Positions 18,563-25,718 of a DNA stretch of 64,000 bases are shown piece after piece. The stretch covers positions 62,001 to 126,000 of the forward strand of contig NZ_FNCZ01000010.1 of assembly GCF_900099995.1 (NCBI RefSeq), read 5' to 3'. Every line of letters starts with the position of its first letter. Position 1 is the stretch's first letter. The notes under the pieces are model-generated. The model was not told the origin of the DNA. It did not search any database and saw only the letters and a program-made list of their open reading frames with translations. The translations under genes and the position numbers were made by a program. The DNA comes from Winogradskyella thalassocola. GTDB taxonomy: Bacteria; Bacteroidota; Bacteroidia; Flavobacteriales; Flavobacteriaceae.

Positions 18563-19636
18563 ATGGCGCAGTTTTATAAGCTTAAAATTAAAGATATATA
18601 TAAGGAAACCGAAGATACTTCAGTCATAACCTTTGAAGTTCCCTTGGAATTACATAGTGCATTCAAATTTCGTCAAGGTCAGCATTTAACTTTAAAAGCA
18701 GACATTAACGGAGAAGATGTACGTCGCTCGTATTCACTTTGCTCAAGTCCATCAGACGGTCAATGGAAAGTTGCTGTAAAGCTGATTCCAGGCGGAAAAT
18801 TTTCAACCTATATAAACGACGAATTAAAAACCGGTGACCAATTAGAAGTAATGTCACCTAGCGGAACATTTGGTGTAGAAGTTAACTCGTCAAAGCCCAA
18901 AAACTACTTGTTTTTCGCAGCAGGAAGCGGAATCACACCAGTGCTTTCAATGGTAAAAGCGCATTTACAAGCTGAACCAAATTCAACTTGTAAATTATTT
19001 TACGTTAATAAGACGGCAAAATCCATTATCTTTAAGGAAGAACTTGAGCAGCTTAGAAACACCTATTTCGGAAGATTCGAAATTTATTATTTCTTAACTA
19101 AAGAGCGTAGAGATATCGAATTGTTCAACGGAAGATTTGATGATGAAAAGATGCAGGTTTTAACAAAAACGTTTATTGATATTCCAGATACAAGTGAAGT
19201 ATTTTTGTGTGGCCCGGAAAAAATGGTGAATTATGTCAGTGAATATCTCATCAATGCAGGATTACCAAAAGAGCTCGTGCATTATGAGTTGTTTGTAACC
19301 GGACTTTCAGATGAAGATATAAAGCGAGCAGAGCGTTTGGCTCAGCAAAATGTAGAAGGGGTCGAAGTCACTATTGTCGATGGCGGAAAAGAATTCGTTT
19401 TCACCATGACCAAGGAATACGATAATATATTAGATGCCGCTTTAGGAGCAGGCGCAGATTTGCCTTTTGCATGTAAAGGAGGCGTTTGTAGTACTTGTAA
19501 ATGTAAAGTCATCGATGGTGCGGTTGAGATGAAAATCAATTACGCACTAGACGAAAAAGAAGTATCACAAAATCTAGTATTAAGTTGTCAAGCTGTACCA
19601 ACAACAGAAAAAGTGGTTGTCGATTTTGATGTCTAA
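18563..19636 (+). CDS. paaE: Phenylacetyl-CoA 1,2-epoxidase reductase subunit
   Basis: PaaE passes electrons from NADPH through FAD and a [2Fe-2S] centre to the PaaABCD oxygenase. The 357-aa protein has a flavin domain (about 1-105, RRSYSLCSSP), a nucleotide-binding domain (about 108-235, FFAAGSGITPVLSM, VFLCGPEKMV) and a plant-type ferredoxin domain (about 265-357). The ferredoxin cysteines are in CKGGVCSTCKCKV and LSCQA. It is the first gene after the TetR operator. Confidence 0.95.
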   Translation: MAQFYKLKIKDIYKETEDTSVITFEVPLELHSAFKFRQGQHLTLKADINGEDVRRSYSLCSSPSDGQWKVAVKLIPGGKFSTYINDELKTGDQLEVMSPSGTFGVEVNSSKPKNYLFFAAGSGITPVLSMVKAHLQAEPNSTCKLFYVNKTAKSIIFKEELEQLRNTYFGRFEIYYFLTKERRDIELFNGRFDDEKMQVLTKTFIDIPDTSEVFLCGPEKMVNYVSEYLINAGLPKELVHYELFVTGLSDEDIKRAERLAQQNVEGVEVTIVDGGKEFVFTMTKEYDNILDAALGAGADLPFACKGGVCSTCKCKVIDGAVEMKINYALDEKEVSQNLVLSCQAVPTTEKVVVDFDV

Positions 19637-19873
19637 AAGTCCCTTTGAAAAAAGGGTCTCATGAATAATAACAAATTCATGAATTGAAATGAAAATTTTG
19701 GCGTTACCCTAAAAAGGGTCAGGCTTTCCGCTTAAATCTTTTTTGAGAAAAACAAAAAAGGATAACGCTGCAATCCTTAACGCGCCAACAGCGAAAGGCC
19801 AACAGCCACAGCTAATAAAAAATAAAGTTCAACAAGCTAAAGGCCAACAGCCAAAAGCTAAAAGCTTAAAAAA
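19637..19873. repeat. Intergenic repeat between paaE and paaA, including copy 1 of a 90-bp dispersed element
   Basis: From 19698 to 19786 the sequence starts GGCGTTACC, has GGGTCaGGCTTTCCGCT and CAAAAAAGGA in the middle, and ends GCTGCAATCCTTAACGCG. The same order occurs at 29622-29714 and, with more change, at 37361-37456. From 19786 to 19866 there is a second, degenerate purine-rich repeat built on GGCCAACAGCCA and AAAAGCTAA. No gene is present. Confidence 0.75.
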
Positions 19874-20830
19874 ATGAGTGAAGAACAAATAAAAAATCTA
19901 GAAGTACAATTCGAAGCACGTATCGCAAGAGACGAGAAAATCGAACCTAAAGACTGGATGCCAGAAAAATATCGTAAAACGCATATTCGTCAGATGTCGC
20001 AACACGCACATTCCGAAATTGTAGGCATGCTTCCCGAAGGCAATTGGATTACTAGAGCACCTTCGTTGCGACGAAAAGTAGCTTTATTAGCAAAAGTTCA
20101 AGATGAAGCCGGTCACGGTTTGTATCTCTATTCTGCTTGCGAAACCTTAGGTGTTTCTCGAGATGAGTTATACGAACAATTGCATTCCGGAAAAGCAAAG
20201 TATTCTTCCATATTTAATTATCCAACCATTACGTGGGCTGATATGGGAGCTGTAGGTTGGCTAGTTGATGGAGCTGCGATTATAAATCAAGTACCACTTT
20301 GTAATACATCTTATGGTCCTTATGCAAGAGCAATGGTTCGTGTGTGTAAAGAAGAAAGTTTTCATCAACGTCAAGGTTTTGAAATCATGATGAAGTTGGC
20401 AAATGGAGCACCGGAGCAAAAAGAGTTAGCTCAAGATGCTTTAAACCGTTGGTGGTGGCCAAGCTTAATGATGTTAGGTCCTACAGACGCAGAATCTATA
20501 CATACAGAACAATCCATGAAATGGAAATTGAAACGAAAATCGAATGATGATTTGCGTCAGCAATTTATAGACCAAACGGTTCCTCAAGCAGAATTAATTG
20601 GACTTACCATTCCAGATCCAGATTTAAAATGGAATGAAGAACGTCAAAGCTATGATTTCGGAGAAATTAATTGGGATGAGTTTTGGCAAGTGGTCAAAGG
20701 TCATGGACCAATGAATAAAGAACGAATGAAAGCAAGAGTTGGTGCATGGGAAGAAGGCGAATGGGTTAGAGATGCAGCTATGGCTTATGCCGAAAAGAAA
20801 CAAGCAAGAAAACAAAAACAAGCAATTTAA
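19874..20830 (+). CDS. paaA: Phenylacetyl-CoA 1,2-epoxidase catalytic subunit A
   Basis: PaaA holds the di-iron site that epoxidises the aromatic ring of phenylacetyl-CoA. Its 318-aa length fits the family. Iron ligands are visible in [17 protein letters not shown] (about 75-90) and [14 protein letters not shown] (about 160-172). Other family features are [18 protein letters not shown] and the Trp-rich [10 protein letters not shown]. The 237-bp spacer from paaE is filled with repeats. It should complex with PaaC as the catalytic heterodimer. Confidence 0.97.
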   Translation: MSEEQIKNLEVQFEARIARDEKIEPKDWMPEKYRKTHIRQMSQHAHSEIVGMLPEGNWITRAPSLRRKVALLAKVQDEAGHGLYLYSACETLGVSRDELYEQLHSGKAKYSSIFNYPTITWADMGAVGWLVDGAAIINQVPLCNTSYGPYARAMVRVCKEESFHQRQGFEIMMKLANGAPEQKELAQDALNRWWWPSLMMLGPTDAESIHTEQSMKWKLKRKSNDDLRQQFIDQTVPQAELIGLTIPDPDLKWNEERQSYDFGEINWDEFWQVVKGHGPMNKERMKARVGAWEEGEWVRDAAMAYAEKKQARKQKQAI

Positions 20831-21260
20831 GAAGTCGAAACTGAAACTGAAGTTGAAAAATGAGCGACAGGAAATTTGATTTAACGGAAAGACTTGAGGA
20901 TTTTGCAGCTACAATCATAATTTTATATGATAAAAAGCCTTTGTCTTATGCAGGCGATTATCTAGCTAAACAATTGATAAGGTCGTCATGTTCTTCAGCT
21001 TTAAATTATGGTGAAGTTTTAGGTGCAGGAACCGATAGAGATAAAATAAATAAACTGAGAATTTGCTTAAAAGAGTTAAGAGAATCGCTAAGAAACTTAA
21101 ATATTCAAACTAAAGCAAGGTTGTTTTCAGAAGAAGATTTAAAACGTCTGAAAGACGAAAATGACCAATTAATTAGAATAATAGTAACAAGAATTAAAAA
21201 CATAGGTTGAATTTTAGATTGATGTATTTCAATTTCGAGTTCAACTTCAAATTCAATTTC
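20831..21260 (+). mobile_element. Putative hairpin-bracketed cassette A carrying a four-helix-bundle gene
   Basis: The gene at 20860-21210 is enclosed by two arrays of degenerate 6-bp units. The left array (20831-20859) reads as GAAnnn units (GAAGTC GAAACT GAAACT) and abuts the ATG. The right array (21227-21260) is the inverted form (TTTCAATTTCGAG, TTCAACTTCAAATTC) and ends just before the paaB ATG. The two could pair as a long imperfect stem. The same layout recurs at 21553-21987. Mobility is inferred; no target duplication was recognised. Confidence 0.5.
20860..21210 (+). CDS. Four-helix-bundle protein of the 23S rRNA intervening-sequence family
   Basis: The 116-aa protein matches the four-helix-bundle family also found inside 23S rRNA intervening sequences: FDLTERLEDFAATIIILYD, then AKQLIRSSCSSALNYGEVLG, LKELRESLRNLNIQ and LIRIIVTRIKN. 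Its function is unknown. It splits paaA from paaB, unlike the usual paa order. A related copy lies at 21583-21933. In codons 6-52 the two copies differ at 19 positions, 18 of them synonymous, so the protein has been under selection. Confidence 0.85.
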   Translation: MSDRKFDLTERLEDFAATIIILYDKKPLSYAGDYLAKQLIRSSCSSALNYGEVLGAGTDRDKINKLRICLKELRESLRNLNIQTKARLFSEEDLKRLKDENDQLIRIIVTRIKNIG

Positions 21261-21263
21261 ATA

Positions 21264-21548
21264 ATGAGTAAAAACTGGCCACTTTGGGAAATCTTCGTAA
21301 GAAGTAAAAATGGATTAGAACACCGTCATTTCGGAAGCCTTCATGCTGCAGATGCAGAAATGGCTTTAGAAAATGCAAGAGATGTGTACACAAGACGAAA
21401 TGAAGGTGTGAGTATTTGGGTTGTGGAATCAGTAAATATCACAGCATCAAATCCAGAACACAATGGTGAAATGTTTGAGCCTGCTCAAGATAAAGTTTAT
21501 CGTCATCCAACATTTTACGATTTGCCAGACGAGGTGAAACATATGTAA
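21264..21548 (+). CDS. paaB: Phenylacetyl-CoA 1,2-epoxidase subunit B
   Basis: PaaB is the small bridging subunit of the epoxidase. I start it at the ATG at 21264, giving the usual 94 residues (MSKNWPLWEIFVRSKNG). The open frame extends to a TTG at 21207, but those 19 residues (FNFEFNFKFNF) are translated hexamer repeat and not conserved protein. Family features include EHRHFGSLHAADAEMALENA and YDLPDEVKHM. It is bracketed by two cassettes. Confidence 0.95.
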   Translation: MSKNWPLWEIFVRSKNGLEHRHFGSLHAADAEMALENARDVYTRRNEGVSIWVVESVNITASNPEHNGEMFEPAQDKVYRHPTFYDLPDEVKHM

Positions 21549-21552
21549 CAGT

Positions 21553-21987
21553 GAAATCGAAATTGAATCTGAATCTGAAAATATGAATGGGATAAAATTT
21601 GATTTAACAGAACGACTTGAAGATTTTGCGGCTGCAATAATTATTCTGTATGATAAAAAGCCATTGTCTTATGCAGGAGATTATTTAGCAAAACAGCTTA
21701 TACGCTCATCTTGTTCTTCAGCATTAAATTATGGAGAAGCATTAGGGGCTGGAACTGATAAAGATAAAATAAATAAATTGAGAATTTCTTTAAAAGAATT
21801 AAGAGAGAGCTAACGAAATTTGAATATTCAATCTAAAGCTCAATTATTTTCAGAGGAAAGTCTTTCAAATTTAAAAGATGAAAATGACCAATTAATTAGA
21901 ATAATGGTCACAAGAATTAAAAACATTAATTAGATTTTTTGATTTCGAGTGAGTTTTCAACTTCGATTTCAAGTTCAATTTCAATTT
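21553..21987 (+). mobile_element. Putative hairpin-bracketed cassette B with a disabled four-helix-bundle gene
   Basis: The left array (21553-21582) again consists of GAAnnn units (GAAATC GAAATT GAATCT GAATCT) and ends at the ATG. The right array (21938-21987) is the inverted kind (TTTCAACTTCGATTTCAAG) and ends at the paaC start. The layout is the same as cassette A, which argues for one kind of unit inserted twice. Sequence divergence between the two genes rules out a recent local duplication. Confidence 0.5.
21583..21933 (+). pseudogene. Four-helix-bundle gene interrupted by a nonsense codon
   Basis: Reading from the ATG at 21583, codon 77 is TAA where the sister copy has a Leu codon (CTA); a single change from TTA explains it. 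The frame then continues to 21933 with the same protein (RNLNIQSKAQLFSEE, DENDQLIRIMVTRIKNIN). The full length is 116 codons, as in the intact copy. The intact downstream frame shows that the stop is recent. A 76-residue product covering the first two to three helices could still be made. Confidence 0.85.
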
Positions 21988-21990
21988 AAA

Positions 21991-22743
21991 ATGAAACAAA
22001 ACTTATACAACTATATACTTGGCATAGCAGACAACAGCCTAATTTTAGGTCAAAGACTAGGAGAATTAACAGGTCATGGTCCAAGTTTAGAAACAGACAT
22101 CGCTTGCACAAATATCTCATTAGATTTGTTTGGCCAAGTGCGAAGCTATTTTCAATATGCTGCAAAAATAGCAGGTGACGATAGAACAGAAGACGATATC
22201 GCCATGCTTCGAAAAGAGCGCGAATATAAAAGTGTATTGTTGGTAGAACAACCAAATACAAATTTCGCCTACACTATGGCGCGTCAGTTTTTATTCGATG
22301 TGTACCATTTAGCGTTTCTTGCCGAATTACAAAAAAGCACCGATTTAACATTGTCTGCAATTGCGAATAAATGTATAAAAGAAGTGAGTTATCACGAACG
22401 TTTTTCTTCAGATTGGATAAAGCGTTTAGGTGACGGTACAGAGGAAAGTAAAGCAAAAATGCAAGAAGCTATGGATGGTTTATGGACGTATACCGATGAG
22501 TTATTTCATCAAACTGAAGCAGATAAAGCTATGGTTGTAGAAGGAATAGGTGTTGATGTTACAAAACTGAAAGACGCTTATTATACCCGAGTGAGTGCGG
22601 TTTTAGAAGAATCAACCCTTGAAACACCTGAATCGAAGTGGTTTCAAAAAGGAGGGAAAGAAGGGATTCACACCGAACATTTAGGGTATTTATTAGCAGA
22701 GCTTCAATACATGCAACGTGCTTATCCTAATATGGAATGGTAA
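21991..22743 (+). CDS. paaC: Phenylacetyl-CoA 1,2-epoxidase structural subunit C
   Basis: PaaC is the non-catalytic ferritin-like partner of PaaA. The ATG at 21991 gives 250 residues with the normal N-terminus (MKQNLYNYILGIADNSLILG). An ATG at 21949 would only add translated hexamer repeat (FQLRFQVQFQF). Visible family features are LTGHGPSLETDIACTNISLD, KEVSYHERFSSDWIKRLGDG and a C-terminal HTEHLGYLLAELQYMQRAYP. Confidence 0.96.
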   Translation: MKQNLYNYILGIADNSLILGQRLGELTGHGPSLETDIACTNISLDLFGQVRSYFQYAAKIAGDDRTEDDIAMLRKEREYKSVLLVEQPNTNFAYTMARQFLFDVYHLAFLAELQKSTDLTLSAIANKCIKEVSYHERFSSDWIKRLGDGTEESKAKMQEAMDGLWTYTDELFHQTEADKAMVVEGIGVDVTKLKDAYYTRVSAVLEESTLETPESKWFQKGGKEGIHTEHLGYLLAELQYMQRAYPNMEW

Positions 22744-22752
22744 AAAATAAAA

Positions 22753-22823
22753 GAAATTGAAATCGAACTTGAATTTGAAAGAAGAACACTTCAAATTCAG
22801 TTTCAACTTCAACTTCAAATTCA
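22753..22823. repeat. Gene-less inverted hexamer array between paaC and paaD (possible empty cassette)
   Basis: The left half (22753-22780) is GAAATT GAAATC GAACTT GAATTT; after a short spacer (GAAGAACAC) the right half (to 22823) is TTCAAATTCAGTTTCAACTT and similar. The halves can fold on each other. This is the same pair of arrays as in cassettes A and B but with no gene between. Confidence 0.75.
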
Positions 22824-22827
22824 AAAA

Positions 22828-23328
22828 ATGAAAACAACAGAACAAAACATAGACGAAATCTTAATTCCAATTCTGGAAAAAGTTTCCGATCCCGAAATCC
22901 CCGTATTATCCATCATGGATATGGGAGTGGTACGTTCTGCGGTTATAAAAAATAATATCGTTAAAGTCGAAATCACACCAACCTATAGTGGTTGTCCAGC
23001 AATGGATGTGATTGGCGATGATATAAAATCAGCATTAAAACAAGCCGGATACGAGTCTAAAGTAGAATTGATTTTACATCCAGCATGGACCACCGATTGG
23101 ATTACACCAAGAGGTAGAAAAGCTTTAGAAGATTACGGAATTGCAGCACCTTTAAGCGCAGAAGCAGATAAAGATGTATTGCTTAACGATAAAAGAATAG
23201 TTAAGTGCACCAATTGTGGTTCACAAAACACAAGATTAGTAAGTCAGTTTGGTTCCACAGCTTGTAAAGCGCAGTTTCAATGTGACGATTGTCAAGAACC
23301 ATTTGATTATTTCAAGTGCTTAAAATAA
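22828..23328 (+). CDS. paaD: Phenylacetyl-CoA 1,2-epoxidase accessory protein D
   Basis: PaaD is a MIP18/DUF59-like protein thought to help assemble the metal centres of the epoxidase. The 166-aa protein has the DUF59 region (about 10-95, VSDPEIPVLSIMDMGVVR, TYSGCPAMDVIGDDI) and a C-terminal four-Cys zinc ribbon (KCTNCGSQNTR and FQCDDCQEPF). Upstream is a gene-less inverted hexamer array. Confidence 0.95.
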   Translation: MKTTEQNIDEILIPILEKVSDPEIPVLSIMDMGVVRSAVIKNNIVKVEITPTYSGCPAMDVIGDDIKSALKQAGYESKVELILHPAWTTDWITPRGRKALEDYGIAAPLSAEADKDVLLNDKRIVKCTNCGSQNTRLVSQFGSTACKAQFQCDDCQEPFDYFKCLK

Positions 23329-23369
23329 AGTAAAAGTCAGATTTGAAACTAAAAATCTAAATCGAACGA

Positions 23370-23404
23370 TTGTCCCCTTGAGGGGACTGTAGGGGTGTTT
23401 TAAA
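23370..23404. repeat. Palindromic repeat, GTCCCC family, copy 1
   Basis: Core TGTCCCCTTGAGGGGACTGT followed by AGGGGTGTTTTAA. GTCCCCTTGAGGGGAC folds as a perfect hairpin. Further copies are at 24219-24253 (same orientation) and 24644-24679 (inverted). Confidence 0.9.
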
Positions 23405-23422
23405 TTAAAAATAAATTATAAA

Positions 23423-24202
23423 ATGAACTCAATTCTTTTAAAAATAGAAAATAAAATAGCATACATAACGCTAAACCGACCAGAAGTATTTAATAGTTTC
23501 AATCGTGAAATGGCATTTTTATTGCACGACACATTAGATGCTTGTGAAAAAAATGAAGAAGTAAGAGCAATTGTTTTAACCGGAAATGGAAAAGCATTTT
23601 GTGCTGGTCAAGATTTAAAAGAAGTGACGGATCCAGATTTAAATCCTGGATTCAAAAAAATATTAGAAGAGCATTATAATCCAATAATTACTAGAATTAG
23701 AAATATTAAAAAACCAGTAATTGCAGCTGTAAACGGAGTAGCAGCAGGAGCGGGAGCAAACATTGCTTTAGCTTGTGATATTGTTGTCGCACATGAAAAA
23801 GTAAGTTTCATTCAAGCCTTTAGTTTAATTGGTTTAGTTCCGGATAGTGCAGGGACGTTCTTTTTGCCAAGACTAATCGGTTTTCAAAAAGCATTAGCAT
23901 TAGCGATGCTAGGTGATAAAATTGGAGCTGAAGAAGCTGAAAAAATGGGCATGATTTACAAATGTGTTCCAACAGAAGAGTTTGAAGAAACGATTAATAA
24001 GCTAGCTTTGAAACTAGCAAACATGCCAACAAAAGCTCTTGGTATGATTAAAGAATTATTCAACAAGTCCATGACAAATGATTTAGAATCGCAATTAACC
24101 CTAGAATCTAAATTACAAATTGAAGCAGCACAAACTGAAGATTACAAAGAAGGAGTCGCTGCATTTATAGAAAAACGTCAACCAAACTTTAAAGGAAATT
24201 AA
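23423..24202 (+). CDS. paaG: 1,2-epoxyphenylacetyl-CoA isomerase
   Basis: PaaG turns the ring epoxide into the seven-membered oxepin-CoA. The 259-aa crotonase-fold protein has the oxyanion-hole segments KAFCAGQDLKEV and NGVAAGAGANIALACD. The catalytic Asp is probably in LIGLVPDSAGTFF. Place in the cluster and the length support PaaG over the second crotonase, PaaF, which is at 32766-33518. Confidence 0.9.
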   Translation: MNSILLKIENKIAYITLNRPEVFNSFNREMAFLLHDTLDACEKNEEVRAIVLTGNGKAFCAGQDLKEVTDPDLNPGFKKILEEHYNPIITRIRNIKKPVIAAVNGVAAGAGANIALACDIVVAHEKVSFIQAFSLIGLVPDSAGTFFLPRLIGFQKALALAMLGDKIGAEEAEKMGMIYKCVPTEEFEETINKLALKLANMPTKALGMIKELFNKSMTNDLESQLTLESKLQIEAAQTEDYKEGVAAFIEKRQPNFKGN

Positions 24203-24218
24203 AATTATTCACCCGAGT

Positions 24219-24679
24219 ATTGTCCCCTTGAGGGGACTTTAGGGGTGTTTTAACAAATGATAAAGAACTTTTAGGAATATCAAACAAGAGTGAGAAATAA
24301 TATAATTCCATACAATCCAAAATTAAAAGAATACGCTAGGCAACTACGTAACAATAGTACTTTGGCGGAGGTATTGTTGTGGAAGAATATTAAGAATGAG
24401 GCTTTAGGTGTTCAGTTTCATAGACAAGTACCAATGTTAGATTATATCGTAGATTTTTATTGTCACGAGCTCATGCTAGCTATTGAAATTGATGGTGATT
24501 CTCATGACCATAGATATTTCGAAGATTTAAATCGGCAAAATAAGCTAGAAAATTTAGGTGTAAGATTTATTAGGTTTACTGATGGAGATGTTAAGAACAA
24601 TATGTTTAGTGTTTCGATGTCTTTGGAAGAAAAGGTGAAATCGTTAAAAACACCCCTAAAGTCCCCTCAAGGGGACAAT
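24219..24679 (+). mobile_element. Putative DUF559 cassette bounded by 35-bp inverted repeats
   Basis: The left repeat (24219-24253) and the inverse of the right repeat (24644-24679) are identical except for one extra A. Each holds the palindrome GTCCCCTTGAGGGGAC. Between them lies the start and nuclease-like part of the 24290 open frame. The unit is 461 bp. The right repeat is read through as protein (TPLKSPQGDN) into the threonine dehydratase. Mobility is inferred from structure. Confidence 0.6.
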
Positions 24680-25621
24680 CCATTCGATTTAAGACAAACT
24701 CTCATAGAAATTCACAACCGAATAAAACCCTTTATTCACAAAACACCTGTGTTAACATCTCAGTTGTTGAATGAAAAAGCAGGGTGTAATCTGTTTTTTA
24801 AGTGTGAGAACTTTCAAAAAATGGGTGCCTTCAAAATGCGAGGTGCAGCTAATGCCATTTTATCACTTTCAGAAGAAGAAAAACAGCGAGGAGTGGTGAC
24901 ACATTCGTCAGGTAATTTTGCTCAAGCGGTGTCATTAGCGGCACAGAAATTAGGCGTTAAGGCATACATTGTAATGCCAGAAAATGCACCACAAGTCAAA
25001 AAAAATGCGGTTAAAACTTATGAGGGAGAAATCATAGAATGTGAATCGACACCACAAGCAAGAGAAGCAACAGCTAATAAAATTAAAGAAGAAAAAAGAG
25101 CATCATTTTTTCACCCATCTAATCAAGATGAGGTTATTTATGGCAATAGTACAGCAGCGATAGAGTTGTTAGAGGAGCAACCAAATTTAGATATTATTCT
25201 AGCACCTATTGGAGGAGGAGGTCTTATTGCAGGAACCGCTTTGGCAACACATTATTTTTCAAAAAAATGTAAAGTGATTGGTGCTGAGCCTAAAGCTGTA
25301 GATGATGCCTATCGCTCATTAATTTCAGGTAAAATAGAAACAAACACTACGTTTGCAACTATTGCTGATGGCCTAAGAACACATTTAGGCGATCGTAATT
25401 TTCCTATCATTCAAAAACATGTAGAGAAAATAATTTGTGTGGAAGAAGATGAAATTATAAATGCTATGCAATTAATTTGGGAACGTATGAAAATTATTGT
25501 AGAACCATCAAGTGCGGTAGCTTTTGCAGCCGTATTAAAAAATAAAGAAGAATTTGCAACTAAAAACGTCGGAATTATTGTTTCTGGTGGTAATGTAGAT
25601 GTGAAAAACCTACCATTTTAG
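24290..25621 (+). CDS. DUF559 endonuclease-like domain fused in frame to a threonine/serine dehydratase
   Basis: This 443-aa frame begins with GTG. Residues 1 to about 118 are a DUF559 domain (AEVLLWKNIK, FHRQVPMLDYIVDFYC, AIEIDGDSH), a PD-(D/E)XK-type fold with likely active residues D55, E66 and D68. Residues 121-130 (TPLKSPQGDN) come from the inverted GTCCCC repeat. From about 131 it is a PLP-dependent threonine/serine dehydratase: K182 in GAFKMRGA, SSGNFAQA, GGGGLIAG. The dehydratase lacks an ATG of its own near the expected start; the nearest is at 24617, within the DUF559 part. Either one fusion or two products is possible. A link to the paa pathway is not evident. Confidence 0.85.
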   Translation: MRNNIIPYNPKLKEYARQLRNNSTLAEVLLWKNIKNEALGVQFHRQVPMLDYIVDFYCHELMLAIEIDGDSHDHRYFEDLNRQNKLENLGVRFIRFTDGDVKNNMFSVSMSLEEKVKSLKTPLKSPQGDNPFDLRQTLIEIHNRIKPFIHKTPVLTSQLLNEKAGCNLFFKCENFQKMGAFKMRGAANAILSLSEEEKQRGVVTHSSGNFAQAVSLAAQKLGVKAYIVMPENAPQVKKNAVKTYEGEIIECESTPQAREATANKIKEEKRASFFHPSNQDEVIYGNSTAAIELLEEQPNLDIILAPIGGGGLIAGTALATHYFSKKCKVIGAEPKAVDDAYRSLISGKIETNTTFATIADGLRTHLGDRNFPIIQKHVEKIICVEEDEIINAMQLIWERMKIIVEPSSAVAFAAVLKNKEEFATKNVGIIVSGGNVDVKNLPF

Positions 25622-25625
25622 ATAA

Positions 25626-25655
25626 CTGTCACCCCGAGAGCAGTCGAAGGGTCTC
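25626..25655. repeat. REP-like palindrome, CACCCCGAG family
   Basis: GTCACCCCGAGAGCAGTCGA followed by AGGGTCTC. The outer parts (CACCC and GGGT) pair. It lies between the dehydratase and paaH. Confidence 0.6.
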
Positions 25656-25676
25656 AATTAAAAAATAAATAATTTT

Positions 25677-25701
25677 GTCATTCCTGCGTAGGCAGGAATC
25701 C
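25677..25701. repeat. REP-like hairpin, ATTCCTGC family, copy 1
   Basis: ATTCCTGC GTAG GCAGGAAT is a perfect 8-bp stem with a 4-nt loop. The same 25 bp occur at 28318-28342, and a close relative with a GAAA loop at 37571. Confidence 0.9.
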
Positions 25702-25718
25702 ACAATAATAGAAATTAT

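Noticed and set aside
20860..21210. 23S rRNA fragment or rRNA operon near the four-helix-bundle gene
   Set aside because: The family is known from rRNA intervening sequences, but the flanks here are paa genes and hexamer arrays; no rRNA sequence was recognised.
21207..21263. Longer N-terminus for paaB
   Set aside because: The extra residues are translated hexamer repeat; the conserved protein begins at 21264.
20831..22823. CRISPR array as an explanation of the GAAnnn arrays
   Set aside because: Units are 6 bp, degenerate and without spacers, and no cas gene is present.
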